This document shows positions 1-12,204 of a DNA stretch of 64,000 nt, piece by piece. Each line of letters opens with the position of its first letter. The first letter of the stretch is position 1. Where the stretch lies: NCBI GenBank assembly GCA_963693315.1, contig OY856187.1, positions 46,028,235 to 46,092,234 on the forward strand, read 5' to 3'. The notes below the pieces were generated by a model. It saw only the letters and a program-made list of their open reading frames with translations, had not been told where the DNA came from and did no database searches. This DNA is from Diogma glabrata (lineage: Eukaryota > Arthropoda > Insecta > Diptera > Cylindrotomidae). The position numbers were made by a program, and so were the translations under genes.

Positions 1-92
1 ATTAGTAGTAATAACATAATTTCAAATTGACTACTTTTTAATAAAATACACATTTTTTAAAATTTCAAGACAAAAAATGCAAAATAGTATAA

Positions 93-207
93 AAAACTCG
101 TTTCATAAGACGTTTTATCGCACTTATCCTTTAGAAAACTCCACGCTGCGCAAGTCGTTTTCTAAACAGATTGCGTGCGATAAAATCGTCGATTATGAAA
201 CTAGTTT
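93..207. repeat. Imperfect inverted repeat (foldback)
   Basis: The left arm (AAAACTCGTTTCATAA, then a TTTATCGCAC block) is repeated in reverse complement at 165-207 (GTGCGATAAAATCGTC, then TTATGAAAC). A short GC-richer loop near 140-155 contains CTGCGCAAG. It has the same architecture as the other palindromic repeats in the window (17471-18042, 29040-29570). No coding potential is seen. Confidence 0.7.
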
Positions 208-221
208 CTTAATGTACTATT

Positions 222-1310
222 TCAAAATTATTTATTATTAGTACAAAAAACTACAAACGATTTCGAACAATCTTGTATACTTGGATAATCAAAATTATTA
301 ATGCGTGTAGGTGACTAACCTGTTTTAATGATTTGAGTGATATTTATTACAACTGCAAACAAAAACTTTTACTACAATCATATACGTCTTTTGCTGTTTC
401 TGACATCAAAAGAGAATTTCAACTTCTGGCTCAACTGTACTATTTTTTAGTTTTTGAGTGAAAAAAATATTTCCAAATATATTTATCCTTACTACAAAAT
501 ACTACAAATGATTTCGAACAATCTTGTATACTCGGATTATCAAAGTTATCACTGTGTGTAGGCGACTCACTCACCTGTTTTGATGATTTGAGTGAAATCT
601 ATTACAACTGCAAACAAAATTTTTTTACTACTATCATCTAAATCGTTTGTAGTTTCTGATTTCAAATGAATATTTAAACATTTTGTTTGAATATTTAAAA
701 TGAATATTTATACATTGAATCCCCTGTTTTGATGATTTGAGTGATATTTATAACAACTACAAACAAAAACTTTTTACTACAGTCATGTACGTCGTTTGTA
801 CGTCATTTCTGACATCATAAGAATATTTCAACTTCTGGAGGACCTGTGAATTTTTTTTATTTTTTGAGTGAAAAAAAATTTCCAAAAATATTTATTATTA
901 CTACAAAATACTACAAACGATTTCGAACAATCTTGTACACTCGGATTATCAAAGTTATCACTGTGTATAGGGGATTCACCTGTTTTGATTATTTGAATGA
1001 AATCTATTACAACTGCAAACAAAATTTTTTTACTACAATCATTAAATCGTTTGTAGTTTCTGAGATTAAATGAATATTTAAACATTTTGTTTAACTGCAA
1101 ATTTTGAAATTTTAATTTCTACACCAAAATTTTCTGAAAATATTTATCTATACTACAAACGATTTTGAACAACCTTGATACTTGACTTATCAAAATCAAC
1201 ACTGTGTATAGGGGAAAAACCATTTTTGTGATTTGAGTGAAATTTATTATAACTTCAAACAAAAAAAATTTACTACAATCATGTACGTCGTTTGTAGTTT
1301 CCAAAAATAT
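222..1310. repeat. Tandem array, unit about 250 bp, degenerate
   Basis: The block CTACAAACGATTTCGAAC recurs near 247, 502, 910 and 1155. Each time it is followed by a block reading roughly 'atcaaagttatcactgtgt', then 'cctgttttgatgatttgagtga', then 'actgcaaacaaaa'. A partial unit lies near 715-800. Spacing of complete units is about 245-255 bp. Each unit also carries a reverse-complement partner of its first block (CGTTTGTAGTTTC), so units are partly self-complementary. The small ORFs here (for example 828-1100 on - and 846-1073 on +) fall in this repeat and are not credible genes. Confidence 0.75.
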
Positions 1311-1319
1311 TTTCCTTTT

Positions 1320-1348
1320 AGGTAGATTTCATATAAAAATCTACCTAT
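1320..1348. repeat. Short stem-loop TAGGTAGAT...ATCTACCTA
   Basis: A 9 bp perfect inverted repeat separated by about 11 bp. The same stem sequence with a different loop occurs at about 23567-23595 inside the hAT remnant, so it may be a small element end or a shared structural motif. The function is unknown. Confidence 0.5.
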
Positions 1349-1439
1349 TGCAATGACCGTCATCTCGGAATTTCGGAAAAATTTTGATGCCAAACGACTA
1401 TATATGTAAAGCGGAGACGGAAAAAAACAAAAAAAAAAA

Positions 1440-1443
<4 letters not shown>

Positions 1444-1534
<91 letters not shown>
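1444..1534. repeat. (TA)n microsatellite
   Basis: About 90 bp of uninterrupted TA dinucleotides, preceded by an A-rich run (1421-1440). Confidence 0.97.
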
Positions 1535-1542
1535 CGATATGA

Positions 1543-2002
1543 GGTATAACGGAATTTAGCGGCACTCTCACGGTCGCATTTTTCGACCTAGACCAAAAAT
1601 TTTTTCTGAGCGTGTTGCGGCAAACAATCTCTTGGATAAGTTCGACAACTGGCCATATCCGGGTACAGGTTAAGAGTCTAGAGCCTTAAAACTGTCAAAA
1701 ACAAAGCGTTATAACGGCCGTTTGGGGCAACATATGTAAAAAAAATTTATAAATATTAATTATTTGAACATATTTCTATCATTTTTTAAAAAATCAGACA
1801 TCTGCAATAAAAGGTTCTTTAGCTATCTGCAATAAGCTGCGTGAAGTACAACGGCATTTAGCGGCACTCTCACGGTCGCATTTTTTCACTTATGCTAAAA
1901 ATATTTTCTGGGTATGTTGCGGCAAACAGTCTCCTAAATATGTTTGACAATTGGCCATATCGGGGTACAGGTTAAGTGCCTAGAGCTCAAAAACTGTATA
2001 AA
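1543..2002. repeat. Diverged direct repeat pair, about 150 bp each
   Basis: Copies at about 1543-1702 and 1848-2002 share 'gcggcactctcacggtcgca', a 'tgttgcggcaaaca' block, 'tggccatat' and 'gggtacaggttaag', in the same order and orientation. Both are noncoding. They are about 300 bp apart and look like an old tandem duplication or two copies of one repeat. Confidence 0.75.
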
Positions 2003-2619
2003 ATAATGTTTATTTTTAAAGTTTGTTTAATAGTTCGGTTTTTAATTAGTGTTTTTTATGAAGTAATCTAACATATCCGATTCTAATTGCACACATAACT
2101 ATCTGATCCCGAAATCTACCTCTTTCTAGCGGATATACCTGCCGCTCGGACTTTTTTTTTTTCTCTTATGTTCGGGTTCCAAGTTCACACAGCTTATAAT
2201 TTATGCTTTTCCAATAATACACCTGTGATTACATGAGTTACCTGTTCTAATGAATGCGAACGGTTCAAATATTTTTCAGGGAACCGCCCCCGAGTCAAAA
2301 ATAATCATTTTGTTTCAACAAAATTGAAATAAATCACCATTAAATCAACGCAATCAAGATAAAAGCGAAAGTTTGATCCTTTATAACTTTTGACGCCCTC
2401 ATTTCCGTAATTTTCTTTCATAATTAGGATGCAGGACCTAATCTTTCTATTTATCTAAAAAAAATCCACTTTTTATTAACGGGGATAAAATGGGATTGTA
2501 CCTTAGAATATACAGAATATTCGGATTGAATAAACGAAAACACGGATAATTTAGACATACATCAAAAACATTTATGAATCCCGAAATCGGTTAAGTATCG
2601 GTGATTCAAGCTTTTTTGA

Positions 2620-2720
2620 ACAATCGCTAAATGGAAGGTTTTTGAGTAGTTTGCTGATTGTATCATATTTTCACTACTGCTGATTGTATCATATTTTCAG
2701 TTTCATCAAGATCCCATGTT
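2620..2720 (+). repeat. Family H repeat, 3'-part fragment
   Basis: The text 'cgctaaatgg', 'gtttttgagtagtttgctga' and 'tgtatcat' matches the segment that follows the minisatellite in the family H copies at 28480-28530 and (reverse strand) 53960-54020. Part of it is duplicated locally ('ctgattgtatcatattttca' occurs twice). Confidence 0.6.
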
Positions 2721-3135
2721 CATTTGTCACCCACCCAAATAATAGTAAATAAATTAAAAAGTATAATTTATCAAAGACACACACAACTTATCAAAGACAC
2801 ACAATTTATCAAAGGCACTTTAAATGGTATATAGGAAAAAATTGGAGAAATAGAGAAAATAAATAACCTTAAAACTGCTATATGTATTTTGGCGGTTTTT
2901 TCACTATTTTCTTCCATAAATTTAGATAATATATTTACAAAAAACATTAGAAAATTTTTCTTATTAACGTCGCGTCGTCTATATTGGACAAAACGAGAGA
3001 AAAAATAATCGCCAAAAACGATAAAATAACCGTCAAAATTCTTTGTTTCTCTTTTTTCTCAATTTAATCTGTATTGGAGAAAAAGAGAACAAAATAATAC
3101 AAAAGTTTTCTAATTTATGTGTGCATTAGATAATT

Positions 3136-3920
3136 ACTTCGGTCTGAAAAACCTAAGTATTACATTCATGAGCTAAAAGTGAAATTCTTACCCCCACTTT
3201 TTTGGCATTTCTCGACGTTTTAGGAACTACTGATTCTAAAACGCAAAAAAAAATGTATGTCTGTCTGCCAGCCGGCCGTCTGGCCGTCACAACCGACGAA
3301 ATCTAGAAAACGGTTGAAGAAATTTTAAAAGTTTTGGTTTCTAAAAATAGGTACACTCATTGGTAAGAGCTGAAAAGACGATGTGTTCGAAAACTGTACC
3401 GGAAGTGTGTAAAAAAAATCGTCAAGTGTGTCAAAACAAGGAAATATGCATATTTTTTGCCTAAAAAACGTTCATTTTAAGTGATAATGACTAGGAACAA
3501 AAAATGCGGAGATATCTTGATGGTCGAGATTGGTATGTGAGGCCAAAAACTAGATTATTGCATTACAATTTTGTCAAAAAATGTTGTCAAGTGTGTCAAA
3601 AGAAAGATTTTTTTGAAGACCCAATTTCTTGGAAAAAATAAAATTAATTATTTGTATGACATGAAATTTTATTATTTTTATAGAGAATTATGGTATTATA
3701 AGTTTGTCAAAAAATGTTGTCAAGTGTGTCAAAAGAAAGATTTTTATTTATTTTTTTACCCAATTTTTTGGAAAAAAATAATATTAATTATTTTTGTATG
3801 AAATGAAATTTTATTATTATTATAGAGAATTATGCCATTATAAAAATTGTCAAACAAATAATGTCAAGTGTGTCAAAAAATAATTTCATTTATTTTTTAG
3901 CCAACATTTTTTCTTTTGAG
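3136..3920 (+). repeat. Family H repeat, 5' part
   Basis: Begins with the family H terminal hairpin (ACTTCGGTCT, then AAGT), then 'tacattcatgagc', 'cttacccccacttttttggc', 'gtatgtctgtctgccagccg' and a repeated 'gtcaagtgtgtcaaaa' block occurring several times between 3419 and 3880. The 'tgtcaaaaaatgttgtcaag' module is itself tandemly repeated, with a period of about 130-145 bp. The ORFs at 3571-3801 and 3951-4133 lie in or beside this repeat and have no recognisable homology. Confidence 0.8.
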
Positions 3921-5129
3921 TGTTCTTGTCATGCATAGTCATGTATATTTTTGAAAATAATCTGTCAGTTTGACCTAATAATTTTTGTTCGTTATTTTGG
4001 AGACAACTGTTTCGATGTTTTACTATTATATGTTGAAGACATTCTTTATTTTATGGGTTATTATGTAATTCTTACTGTTGTAAATAAGGGCAGTTTTCAG
4101 TTTACCAGTGATAGAAAGAAAAACCGCATGTAGAGATTCATAAAATATTTGAAAAAATATGAACGCGTTTTATGAAATTAGTATTAGTATTGCATGTCTT
4201 TACTTCAATTATTTTTTCTCAACTGAATTTTGAATTGATGAAGACGGATGCTGTAGAATATATCACTCTCAACCCATCGTACGCATGTAGCATATATGAG
4301 CCGCTCACTGCACAACACGATTAACTCCATAAAACAAAATGTTGAGAAATTGAGTTTTTTTCAAAGGTCAAATAAATTTCGATATTTAGTAGTGTTAATC
4401 TTTATCATTCAGGAATGTTATTATAAACATAATTTATTTAATTTAGGTTACTAAGTACATATATCAATTAGCTATTATAGTAGTAATTTAATTAGTATAA
4501 TAGATATTATTAGTTTTTAATGTCAGGTTTTTGATAGTCATTTTTTAATGGTCAGACAAATTTTGACTTTTAATGGTGTTTATCTTAATTATTCAGGAAA
4601 GTTGTTTTTAACATAGAAAGTTATGACTATAGCAAGTACTTTGACATTTAAATTTAAAATTTTCCTTTCCAAAAAGTGGAGTTAGCCGCTCTGTGCAATG
4701 AACGGCACATATATTAATGAATCAACATTTATAAAACCAAATTATTTATTTTACATAATTAGAAATTCTGTAAAGGAATTTCAAATAAGTCTATATGTTA
4801 ATTATGGGTATATAGGACTACAATATTAATCATGCAAGACCACATTTGTATTCTATTACTCAAAATTTTAATTAAATAAAATCTGCCACAATTTTTTATT
4901 TATTCTGTATTTCGATTTCGTTTTTTGAAATAATTTTTTATTTCAAATATTAATATTGGTATTGATTTTTTTAACCTTTCATGTACAGTTTTTTTATTAG
5001 TTTTTGAAATGTGTAATGAACGCATGATAAATTAATTTCGTTACATTCATTTTTTTTTTTCAAAATCGGTTGAAAACATAAGATTATACTTTTATAATCA
5101 ATAAATAACTAGTAAATTAGGAATCATTG
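3921..5129. other. AT-rich noncoding stretch
   Basis: No gene, splice-supported exon or clear repeat was recognised. This probably belongs to an intron or the 5' flank of the TMEM164-like gene downstream. Confidence 0.5.
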
Positions 5130-5205
5130 AGTACCAAAACTAGATTATTGCATTATAATTTTGTCAAAAAATGTTGTCAAGTGTGTCAAAAGAAAGATGA
5201 TCAGT
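5130..5205 (+). repeat. Family H repeat, short internal fragment
   Basis: Contains 'actagattattgcattataa' and 'tgttgtcaagtgtgtcaaaa', matching internal family H sequence at 3550-3605 and 60420-60480. It lies about 110 bp upstream of the first visible TMEM164 exon, so it would sit within an intron. Confidence 0.75.
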
Positions 5206-5317
5206 TAGATAAAATGCTTTTAACCAATGTTTTACCAACCATCAATGGTCCAGTATTCTTCGGCTAGCCAGGATTTGATCGATTTTTAAAACTTATTGAA
5301 ATTTTTGTTTTTTACAG

Positions 5318-6638
5318 ATATATCTTTTAGCAGCCAAACCAAGTAGAACAATAACGATATTATTTCGTATACAAATGAATTATTTGAATGGACCATTATT
5401 AGCATTTTTATTTCCTGAAACAGATTCCAGGGTGATACCAATGGAAGTAGTTATATATTGGCTACAACATGGCTTAATGTTTATAATTCCAATTTATTTG
5501 TTAAGTATAAGAGGTGAGTAACTGATTAATGTAAATATGATATTTTCATTTCAACAACTAAATATTTGTTATCTCTCTTTTCTGTTTGCGAGCGAATGAA
5601 CTTCAAAAGCCCAACAGCTCACTTTTGAAGTGTTTGCACTATCGGAAACAAATTTAAATGCTCAATAAATTTTTCATTAAAATTAAAGAGCTGCTTAACG
5701 TTTTGACATTCCTGTAGAGCTGTACGTCTCTAGTTACAGACCAATCAACAAAATATCATGCATTCTCAAATCTAAACAATATTATCTATGACACTCATTA
5801 CTACCATTGCCGACCAGTTTTTTTGCAACATCAAACGGTTCTTAAAAAAAACCTATCCACGAGCCTACTAGCCTTACCAAATTCTTATCTCGCACAGTTA
5901 ATTTATTTGTGTCGGTATTTTTGACTAGTTCACTATGTTATATGGTTTGTTTCTATTCTAAGACTTGGGTGCATTCTCAATATTTTCGATAAATAATAAG
6001 TAATTTAAGGCAAATAAATTTCACCCAAGTTGGTTATTTTCTTCACGCAAGATCATTATAAACCTTTAAAATCAAAAATGTTACTTATAATAATAAATTA
6101 TATTTGTTTCAGGTGCCTATACAATGGAAGACATTTCAGACTGGAACTGGAATATTCTAAGCTACTGTATATTTTTGATATATCATTTTATACTATTAAA
6201 CGCATTTTCAATTGTAAGTAAAACCCCAACACTTTTAGAAATCCACCAACAAATAATAAATGTTTTTTTTTTCGCTTTTAGCCCACTCAAGTTAATCTCA
6301 ATCATTTGCTTTGTCCAGCAATAAAAGACCCATTTCAGGGTGCATTTTATCGTATAGCAGCTTGTATTCATCAAGCAATTTTATGTCCGATTTTATGTAA
6401 AATTTTTGTTATAATATTTGGACCCACATCATCATCAACTAGTTTAGTAGTCAATTCAAAAGGATTAGCTTTAAATTCATCATCGAGTAGCAACGTTAAA
6501 TATCAAATAAATAATCATTCAAATTTTGATACATTAAAAAATGGTCGCAGTGATAGTAAAATAAATTTGATTGAAAAAGTTAAAATGTTAAATAATATAA
6601 GTATAAATGGAGACGAGTGTATCAACAAATTTGAATAG
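5318..6638 (+). CDS. TMEM164: TMEM164-like transmembrane acyltransferase, C-terminal exons (partial)
   Basis: Three exons join in frame to give 217 codons with a stop at 6636-6638: 5318-5513 (acceptor TTTACAG, donor GTGAGT), 6113-6213 (acceptor TTTCAG, donor GTAAGT) and 6282-6638 (acceptor TTTTAG). The product reads 'YLLAAK', '[12 protein letters not shown]', '[16 protein letters not shown]', 'RGAYT', '[11 protein letters not shown]', '[15 protein letters not shown]', '[12 protein letters not shown]'. This order of blocks matches my recollection of TMEM164 proteins, which are multi-pass membrane proteins; the vertebrate protein is reported as an acyltransferase making ether-linked phosphatidylethanolamine. 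Hydrophobic stretches support several membrane helices. The N-terminal ~100-120 residues, expected to include the catalytic cysteine, are not found; their exons probably lie before position 1 or were missed upstream. The tail after 'CKIFVIIFG' is Ser/Asn/Lys-rich and poorly conserved. Family assignment is strong; enzymatic activity is inferred from family only. Confidence 0.88.
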
Positions 6639-7729
6639 TGATAACTTTTATTTATAAAGAGTATTTGTTATATTATAATTAAGATAATCAGATAAAAAAA
6701 ATAATTATTAAATTATTATACAAAAGGTTGTTATACTAATTTTTAATCTAAATGCTAAGTTTAACTTAGTTAGTCAATAATTTTAATTAGTTTAGTTTAA
6801 TTATAAAGGAAAGTTAAGATATTGTAGAAATAGTTTGAAACAAAAGTCATATGATTAGTAAACAAATTTTTTACAAACTTTAAATTTTTTAATTAGTTTA
6901 GGTAATTTAAAATAAAAATTAAATTAATTGCCTTGATATTAAAAAAGTTAATTATCATTCGTAATGGTTGTTATTAACTAGGAGTGCATTATTATGGTCA
7001 ATTTGTTAACAGAATCAATATAATAGATTGGAGAATTCTTTAACCCGGTTGGAGTCACCGGGTCGACAGTCACATTTGAATTGAGGGAAACAAATTTCTC
7101 GTAAAAAGTTATGGTTCGCTCTACTTTGAAGTATTTAGGTGATCCAAAAGTAAATAAAAATTGTTGCAAATTGTTTTAACTTAATTAAAGTTTTAACCGA
7201 TACTGTTCCTCTATGACATAATTATATTATTTTTTCATTCCAAAAAGAAACATGATATCGATGTTTTTAATTTATATAAGGGTATTTAGCACCTCAATGT
7301 ATAGACTGTTCTCCAATGCTCGAGTTACAGTTTTTATTTACACATCAAATATAAACATGCATTTGATTTTTTCAAAACGTAAGGATGCTTTATCGCTCAT
7401 TTCAAAAAACCTGTTGTTCAATTAAATTTAAATCGAAAATAGTTAAATGTTTTTATCTCGTACACTGAATATTTAGGGTGATAGGAGTCATTATAAGTGT
7501 TCTTTAGCCTCTTAGCCGACTTTTGGCCCATAACCTTTCTCTTTATGATAAGGGTACGCAAAACCATAGACCATTCAAATTGTTTACAGCCACACATATA
7601 ATAAAAATTCAAACGCAGAGTAACGTTTATGTCAAATTGCAAGAGGACAACTAACCCGATATCAAACGTTTTATGTGCGTTGGCAAGGTTTAAGACTGAA
7701 ATGTTGGAAAAAGTACACACCAAACTTTT
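6639..7729. other. 3' flank of the TMEM164-like gene, AT-rich, no gene seen
   Basis: Downstream of the stop codon are A/T-rich sequences with several AATAAA-like hexamers (for example near 6910). No protein family was recognised in the short ORFs at 6978-7169 or 7418-7723. Confidence 0.5.
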
Positions 7730-8420
7730 GGCTTACACTGCTAAAAGTAGTATGAAATAACTTTTTCAAAGTTGGAACTGATTCCATATAGGTCAAACAT
7801 TGTTTAATTTTTTTTCACATATGAAATTCCAATCTACCCTAAAACATGTCAAAATTTAAAAAACAAATTTGTTTTGTTCTAAAGATATTGGTTTTTAAAA
7901 GTGTGCATCTCAAGTCAAAAATTGTAGTTTAATTTATCTTTAAAAATGAATATCCTTGAAACAAAAAATAAAGCTTTCTTTAAATGTTGGCATAATTTAG
8001 GAGATTTTGACACTTGTGCAAAAAAACTCATAAAATGCTTGACCAACGGCATCAACACCACCTTTAAAAATTTTATTTCATAATTCTTTTAACATTGTAA
8101 GCAAAAAATCTACTGTGTATTTTAAGATAGGCTGATAGGATAACCAATTATCTTTTCAACTTACATTAAGCCGTTGATATCAGATGGGCCGTGCTCTTGC
8201 AATTTCATTTGAAAGTTAGATTGGGTTTGAATTTCCAAAAAATTTTCGGACTACCCTGTTCATAAAATAAACAATTTAAAATGTTTCTAAAAACACGCGT
8301 ATTTTTTTTCACCTATACAAGTCGTATGTCAGGTATGAAGTCGATCAGAACTATTCGAGTTCGTCGGTCGTCCAGACCACGAATTTTCTCAATACGTACT
8401 TTATCAGAGACTTGCAGCTA
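7730..8420 (+). repeat. Interspersed repeat (family R), copy 1
   Basis: Blocks such as 'tgtcaaaatttaaa', 'taaagatatt', 'catctcaagtcaaaaatt', 'ggactaccctgttc' and 'gtcgtccagaccacgaattt' recur in the same order and orientation at about 42120-42620. The two copies are strongly diverged and noncoding. Confidence 0.6.
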
Positions 8421-10115
8421 ATATGGCATAAAAATACAAAATTTCAGTTTTCATTTATTTTTGACAACTAAACATTTTTACAAGTAAACTTGTAAGCACT
8501 ATGCCGCGTTAACAATTCTCCATACTTATCAAAAACTGTTCTAGCGTTTTATATATAATAAATAAACAATTACAAGTCGTTCTGTATTAAATTACTAAGT
8601 GACATAAGTGACAATTTCTAGTTTGATCTTAGAATAAATGATTTTTGTATCTATGGCCAAAAAACTGCGCATTTTTATGTTAATAAATGCGGCAGTAAAT
8701 AATTTTTTCTATGATAGCATATGAAAAGTCTATTTTCATCACGCTTAATCCCCTGTGAAAATGGGTTCTTTTTCACCAATGTAAAAAAAATAACAAATTG
8801 TAGTTGCTATGGTATCTTCATATAATTTTACAACGTTTTTAAAACAAAGCAACCATGAAAAAATAGAATATGAATTTTAAATGCAATTTTGTCGATTTCT
8901 AATTTAATAATTTTTTATAAATATCGAAAATTTAAAACCCAGAACAAATTTTGAATGTCATCTTTGAAGGGCGCCGATAAATGCAAATCATATTTCATAT
9001 TCAACGGATTGCGCAAAATCGCTTATTGGCCAAACGAGTCATTTACCACTGTTCGCAATGATCAATATAACTGTCAAAAAGATTGCGTAAGGTTTTGTAT
9101 ACGCTCAGACGATTCCAGATCGGTACAAATTTTCCGATTGAAATGTGCGAACCAAAACGTTTAAACTAGAATAATAATAGCAGTCACATATTTTATACAG
9201 TTAAAGTCAATCCGACTCGTAATACGTACAGTGGTTTGCGCTAAGTTTTGAGCTGGCTCTTATGGTTTCAATGTAAATTGATTTGCTTTGTGATTTTGAA
9301 TCCATCGCAGATTTGCTGTTGGATGGAGGATAGAGTCAAAATCATAACAATCTGTCATTCCACTTCACAGCAATAAAAATCAGGTGCATTCTGTTTTCAG
9401 ATTCCAACTTTCTAATTAGAAAAAGTAAACTTCTGGTACGCATATTCGTAAATACATAATAACATAAGTATCAATTTGAAATAGATTTTCGGTAATTGAA
9501 GATGCTGATCGCAGACGGGGTAAATTATTAAAGAAACTTTGTTGGATATAAAACTAATACTGAAATTTATAATTCGGTGTTGGTTTTATAAAACATCACG
9601 ATATACCGGCATTGCATAGCCCAAACATAATAGATCAAGAATAAATTTCAATTTTTAAATGATTCCGGTAATTGCCGAGATTGTTCCCCATTCAAAGTAC
9701 ATATATTTTACAGAGTACACAACAAGCTCAAATATGTGCATGAGATAGATAAACAAAAGTAACGAGTACATAATTTTTAAGTAATGTGAAATCTATAGCA
9801 ATGTTACCAAACACAAGTTAAATTAATTTTGCATTTATTGATATTTAATCTAAACTCTGTAATTTCAATAATTTCATCTACAGTTTATCTGCACAAATTT
9901 GTGTCGTTATTCTAAACTTCTTCATTAAATAATATTTCAAAGATTAAAATATTCTCAATTTTTATTTGTTTGTTATTAGGTGTCATGACCACATCAGGTT
10001 GTTTGTTATTTATATACACTCTAGTGCGTAATAAAATAATTACATTAGCGTTGCCAAGACAACAAAGCTAATTAAGTAAAAAACTATACAACATATTTTC
10101 TAGTTTGGTTATAGA
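8421..10115. other. Noncoding stretch, no recognised element
   Basis: AT-rich sequence without a gene I can support. The 69-codon ORF at 8955-9164 has no recognisable family and no splice context. Confidence 0.4.
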
Positions 10116-10118
10116 TAA

Positions 10119-12204
10119 CACAGTGCAACACATAAAATGTAACACGAATTCTGACTTACGTTTCTGGAAGTATCCACCCAAACTAGCAAAACCCTATTTG
10201 GGTTTTGATAGTTTGTATCGATTTTCTGTTTTATGACGTCATCAATTTTTGTATTCGAGATTCGGTTTTACACGGCTATATATCGTAAAGTATTGGGAAT
10301 TTCTCAATGCAATCTTGAGACAAAATGTTCTTCATGCCAAAGTACACCACTTTTGTGAGCATCTCGAGGTCAGATTTTACTCTTTCGGGGTGTTTTTAGT
10401 GCAGAAAGCCCTAAAAAATGTCATTTTCTCAGATTTACGACCATAACTAACAAACCATGTATATTTTAGCATAACTGGCTTCCACAAAAATATTCTCCTC
10501 ATCCACACGAGTAACTTTGATGCACATTGCAATAATCTATAATAGATCCTTAATTTGTTCTGGCCGTTGTGAGTAATTTCGCAACCAAATAGTACATTTC
10601 ACACCAAAATTTCAGCTTTCATAAAAAAATGTGTCATTTTTTGTAAATGAAAAAAGGCAAAAAGCGTTTTTAATCGATTAATTCTAATTTTGATTTTTAA
10701 TTTTAAATTTAAATTTGATTTTTAATTTTAAATTAAAATTTTAATTTAGACCAAGACTTAATTTTTAATTTTACATTTGATTTTGTTTTAAAATTAAAAA
10801 TCAAATTTAAAATTAAAAATTAAATTTTAAATTTGATTTTAATTTGATTTTTAATTTGAAATTTAAATTTGATTTTTAAGTTTAAATTAAAATTTTAATT
10901 TTAAATTTAATTTTTAATTTTAAAATTAATTTTTAATTTTGGATTTAATTTTAATTTTAAATTTAATTTTGAATTTTAAATTTAATTCTGAATTTTGAAT
11001 TTGAATTTTAATTTTAAATTTAATTTTAAATTTTTATTTTTAAATTTGATTGTTAATTGAAGTTTAAATTTGATTTTTAATTTTAAAATAAAATTTTAAT
11101 TTTAAATTTAATTTTAAATTTGTTTTTTAATTTTAGATTTAATTTTTAATTTTAAATTTAATTTTAAATTTTAAATTTAATTCTTAATTTTAAATTTGAA
11201 TTTGAATTTTGAATTTAATTTTAAATTTGATTTTTCATTAAAAATTTAAATTTGATTTTTAATTTTAAATTTAATTTTTAATTTTAAATTTAATTTTTAA
11301 TTTTTTATTTAATGTTTAATCTTAAATTTGATTTTAAAAAAATCAAATTAAATTAAATTAAAAATCAAATTTAAAGTTAAAATTTAAATTTGATTTTTAA
11401 TTTTAAATTTAATTTTTAATCTTAAATTTAGTTTTTAATTTTAAATTTGGTTCTTAATTTTAATTAAAAATTAAATTTAAAATTAAAAATTAAATCTAAA
11501 ATTAAAAATCAAATTTAAAATTAAATTTAAATTAAAATTTTAATTTAAAATTAATAAAAATCAAATTTAAAACTAATCGATTAAAAACGCTTTTTGCCTT
11601 TTTTTAAATCATGAATTTTCAATATCTCTATAAAATGTACAAATACGAATTTGCAAAATAAACTTTAATACAAAAGAAGACATATTTTTTTATGAAAGCT
11701 GAAATTTTGGTGTGAAATATACTATTTGGTTACGAGATTACTCACAACGGAAAGAACAAATTAGGGATCGATTGTAGGTTACTGCAATGTTCAGCAAAGT
11801 TACTCGTGTGGATGAGGAGAATATTTTTGTCGAAGAAGGTTATGCTAAAATATACACGGTTTGTGAGTTATGGTCGTAAATCTGAGAAAATGACATTTTT
11901 AGAGCTTTCTGCACTAAAAACAACTCGAAAGAGTAAAATCTGACCTCGAGATGTTCACAAAAGTGGTGTACTTTGGCATGAAGAACATTTTGTCTCAAGA
12001 TTGCATTGAGAAATTTCCAATACTTTACGATATATAGCCGTATAAAACCGAATCTCGAATACAAAAATTCATGACGTCATAAAACAGAAAATCAATACAA
12101 ACTATCAAAACCCAAATAGGGTTTTGCTAGTTTGGGTAGAAACTTCCAGAAACAGAAGTTAGAATTCGTGTTACATTCGATGACCTCAAAAATGTTGTAC
12201 TGTG
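10119..12204. mobile_element. 2.1 kb foldback element with ~550 bp inverted arms
   Basis: The left end CACAGTGCAACA (10119-10130) matches the reverse complement of the right end TGTTGTACTGTG (12193-12204) with one mismatch. After a short gap the arms match almost continuously for about 530 bp (about 10138-10670 against 11580-12182), including 'gacaaaatgttcttcatgcc' and 'actagcaaaaccctatttgg'. Both sides are flanked by TAA (10116-10118 and 12205-12207), a possible 3 bp target duplication. No transposase is present. The ORFs at 10249-10446 (+) and 11840-12064 (-) are the same arm sequence read from both copies, which explains their near-identical translations. Superfamily is uncertain; a TWA-type target duplication would fit PIF/Harbinger, but three bases are weak evidence. 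Confidence 0.85.
10670..11585. repeat. A/T-only degenerate tandem core of the foldback
   Basis: About 900 bp made almost entirely of permutations of TTTAATTTTAAATTTGA, with very few G or C bases. The basic word (AATTTTAAATTTGATTTTT and variants, period roughly 15-20 bp) appears in both orientations, so the tract is itself able to fold. Bounded on both sides by TCGATTA / TAATCGA and 'aaaaacgctttttgcct' in inverted orientation. Confidence 0.9.

Noticed and set aside
1..5317. Missing 5' exons of the TMEM164-like gene
   Set aside because: I scanned for a segment resembling the N-terminal membrane part and catalytic-Cys region but found none I could support; they may lie before the window.
10249..12064. 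Two near-identical short proteins at 10249-10446 (+) and 11840-12064 (-)
   Set aside because: They are the two arms of the foldback element read from opposite strands; no conserved protein family, and identity follows from the DNA repeat.
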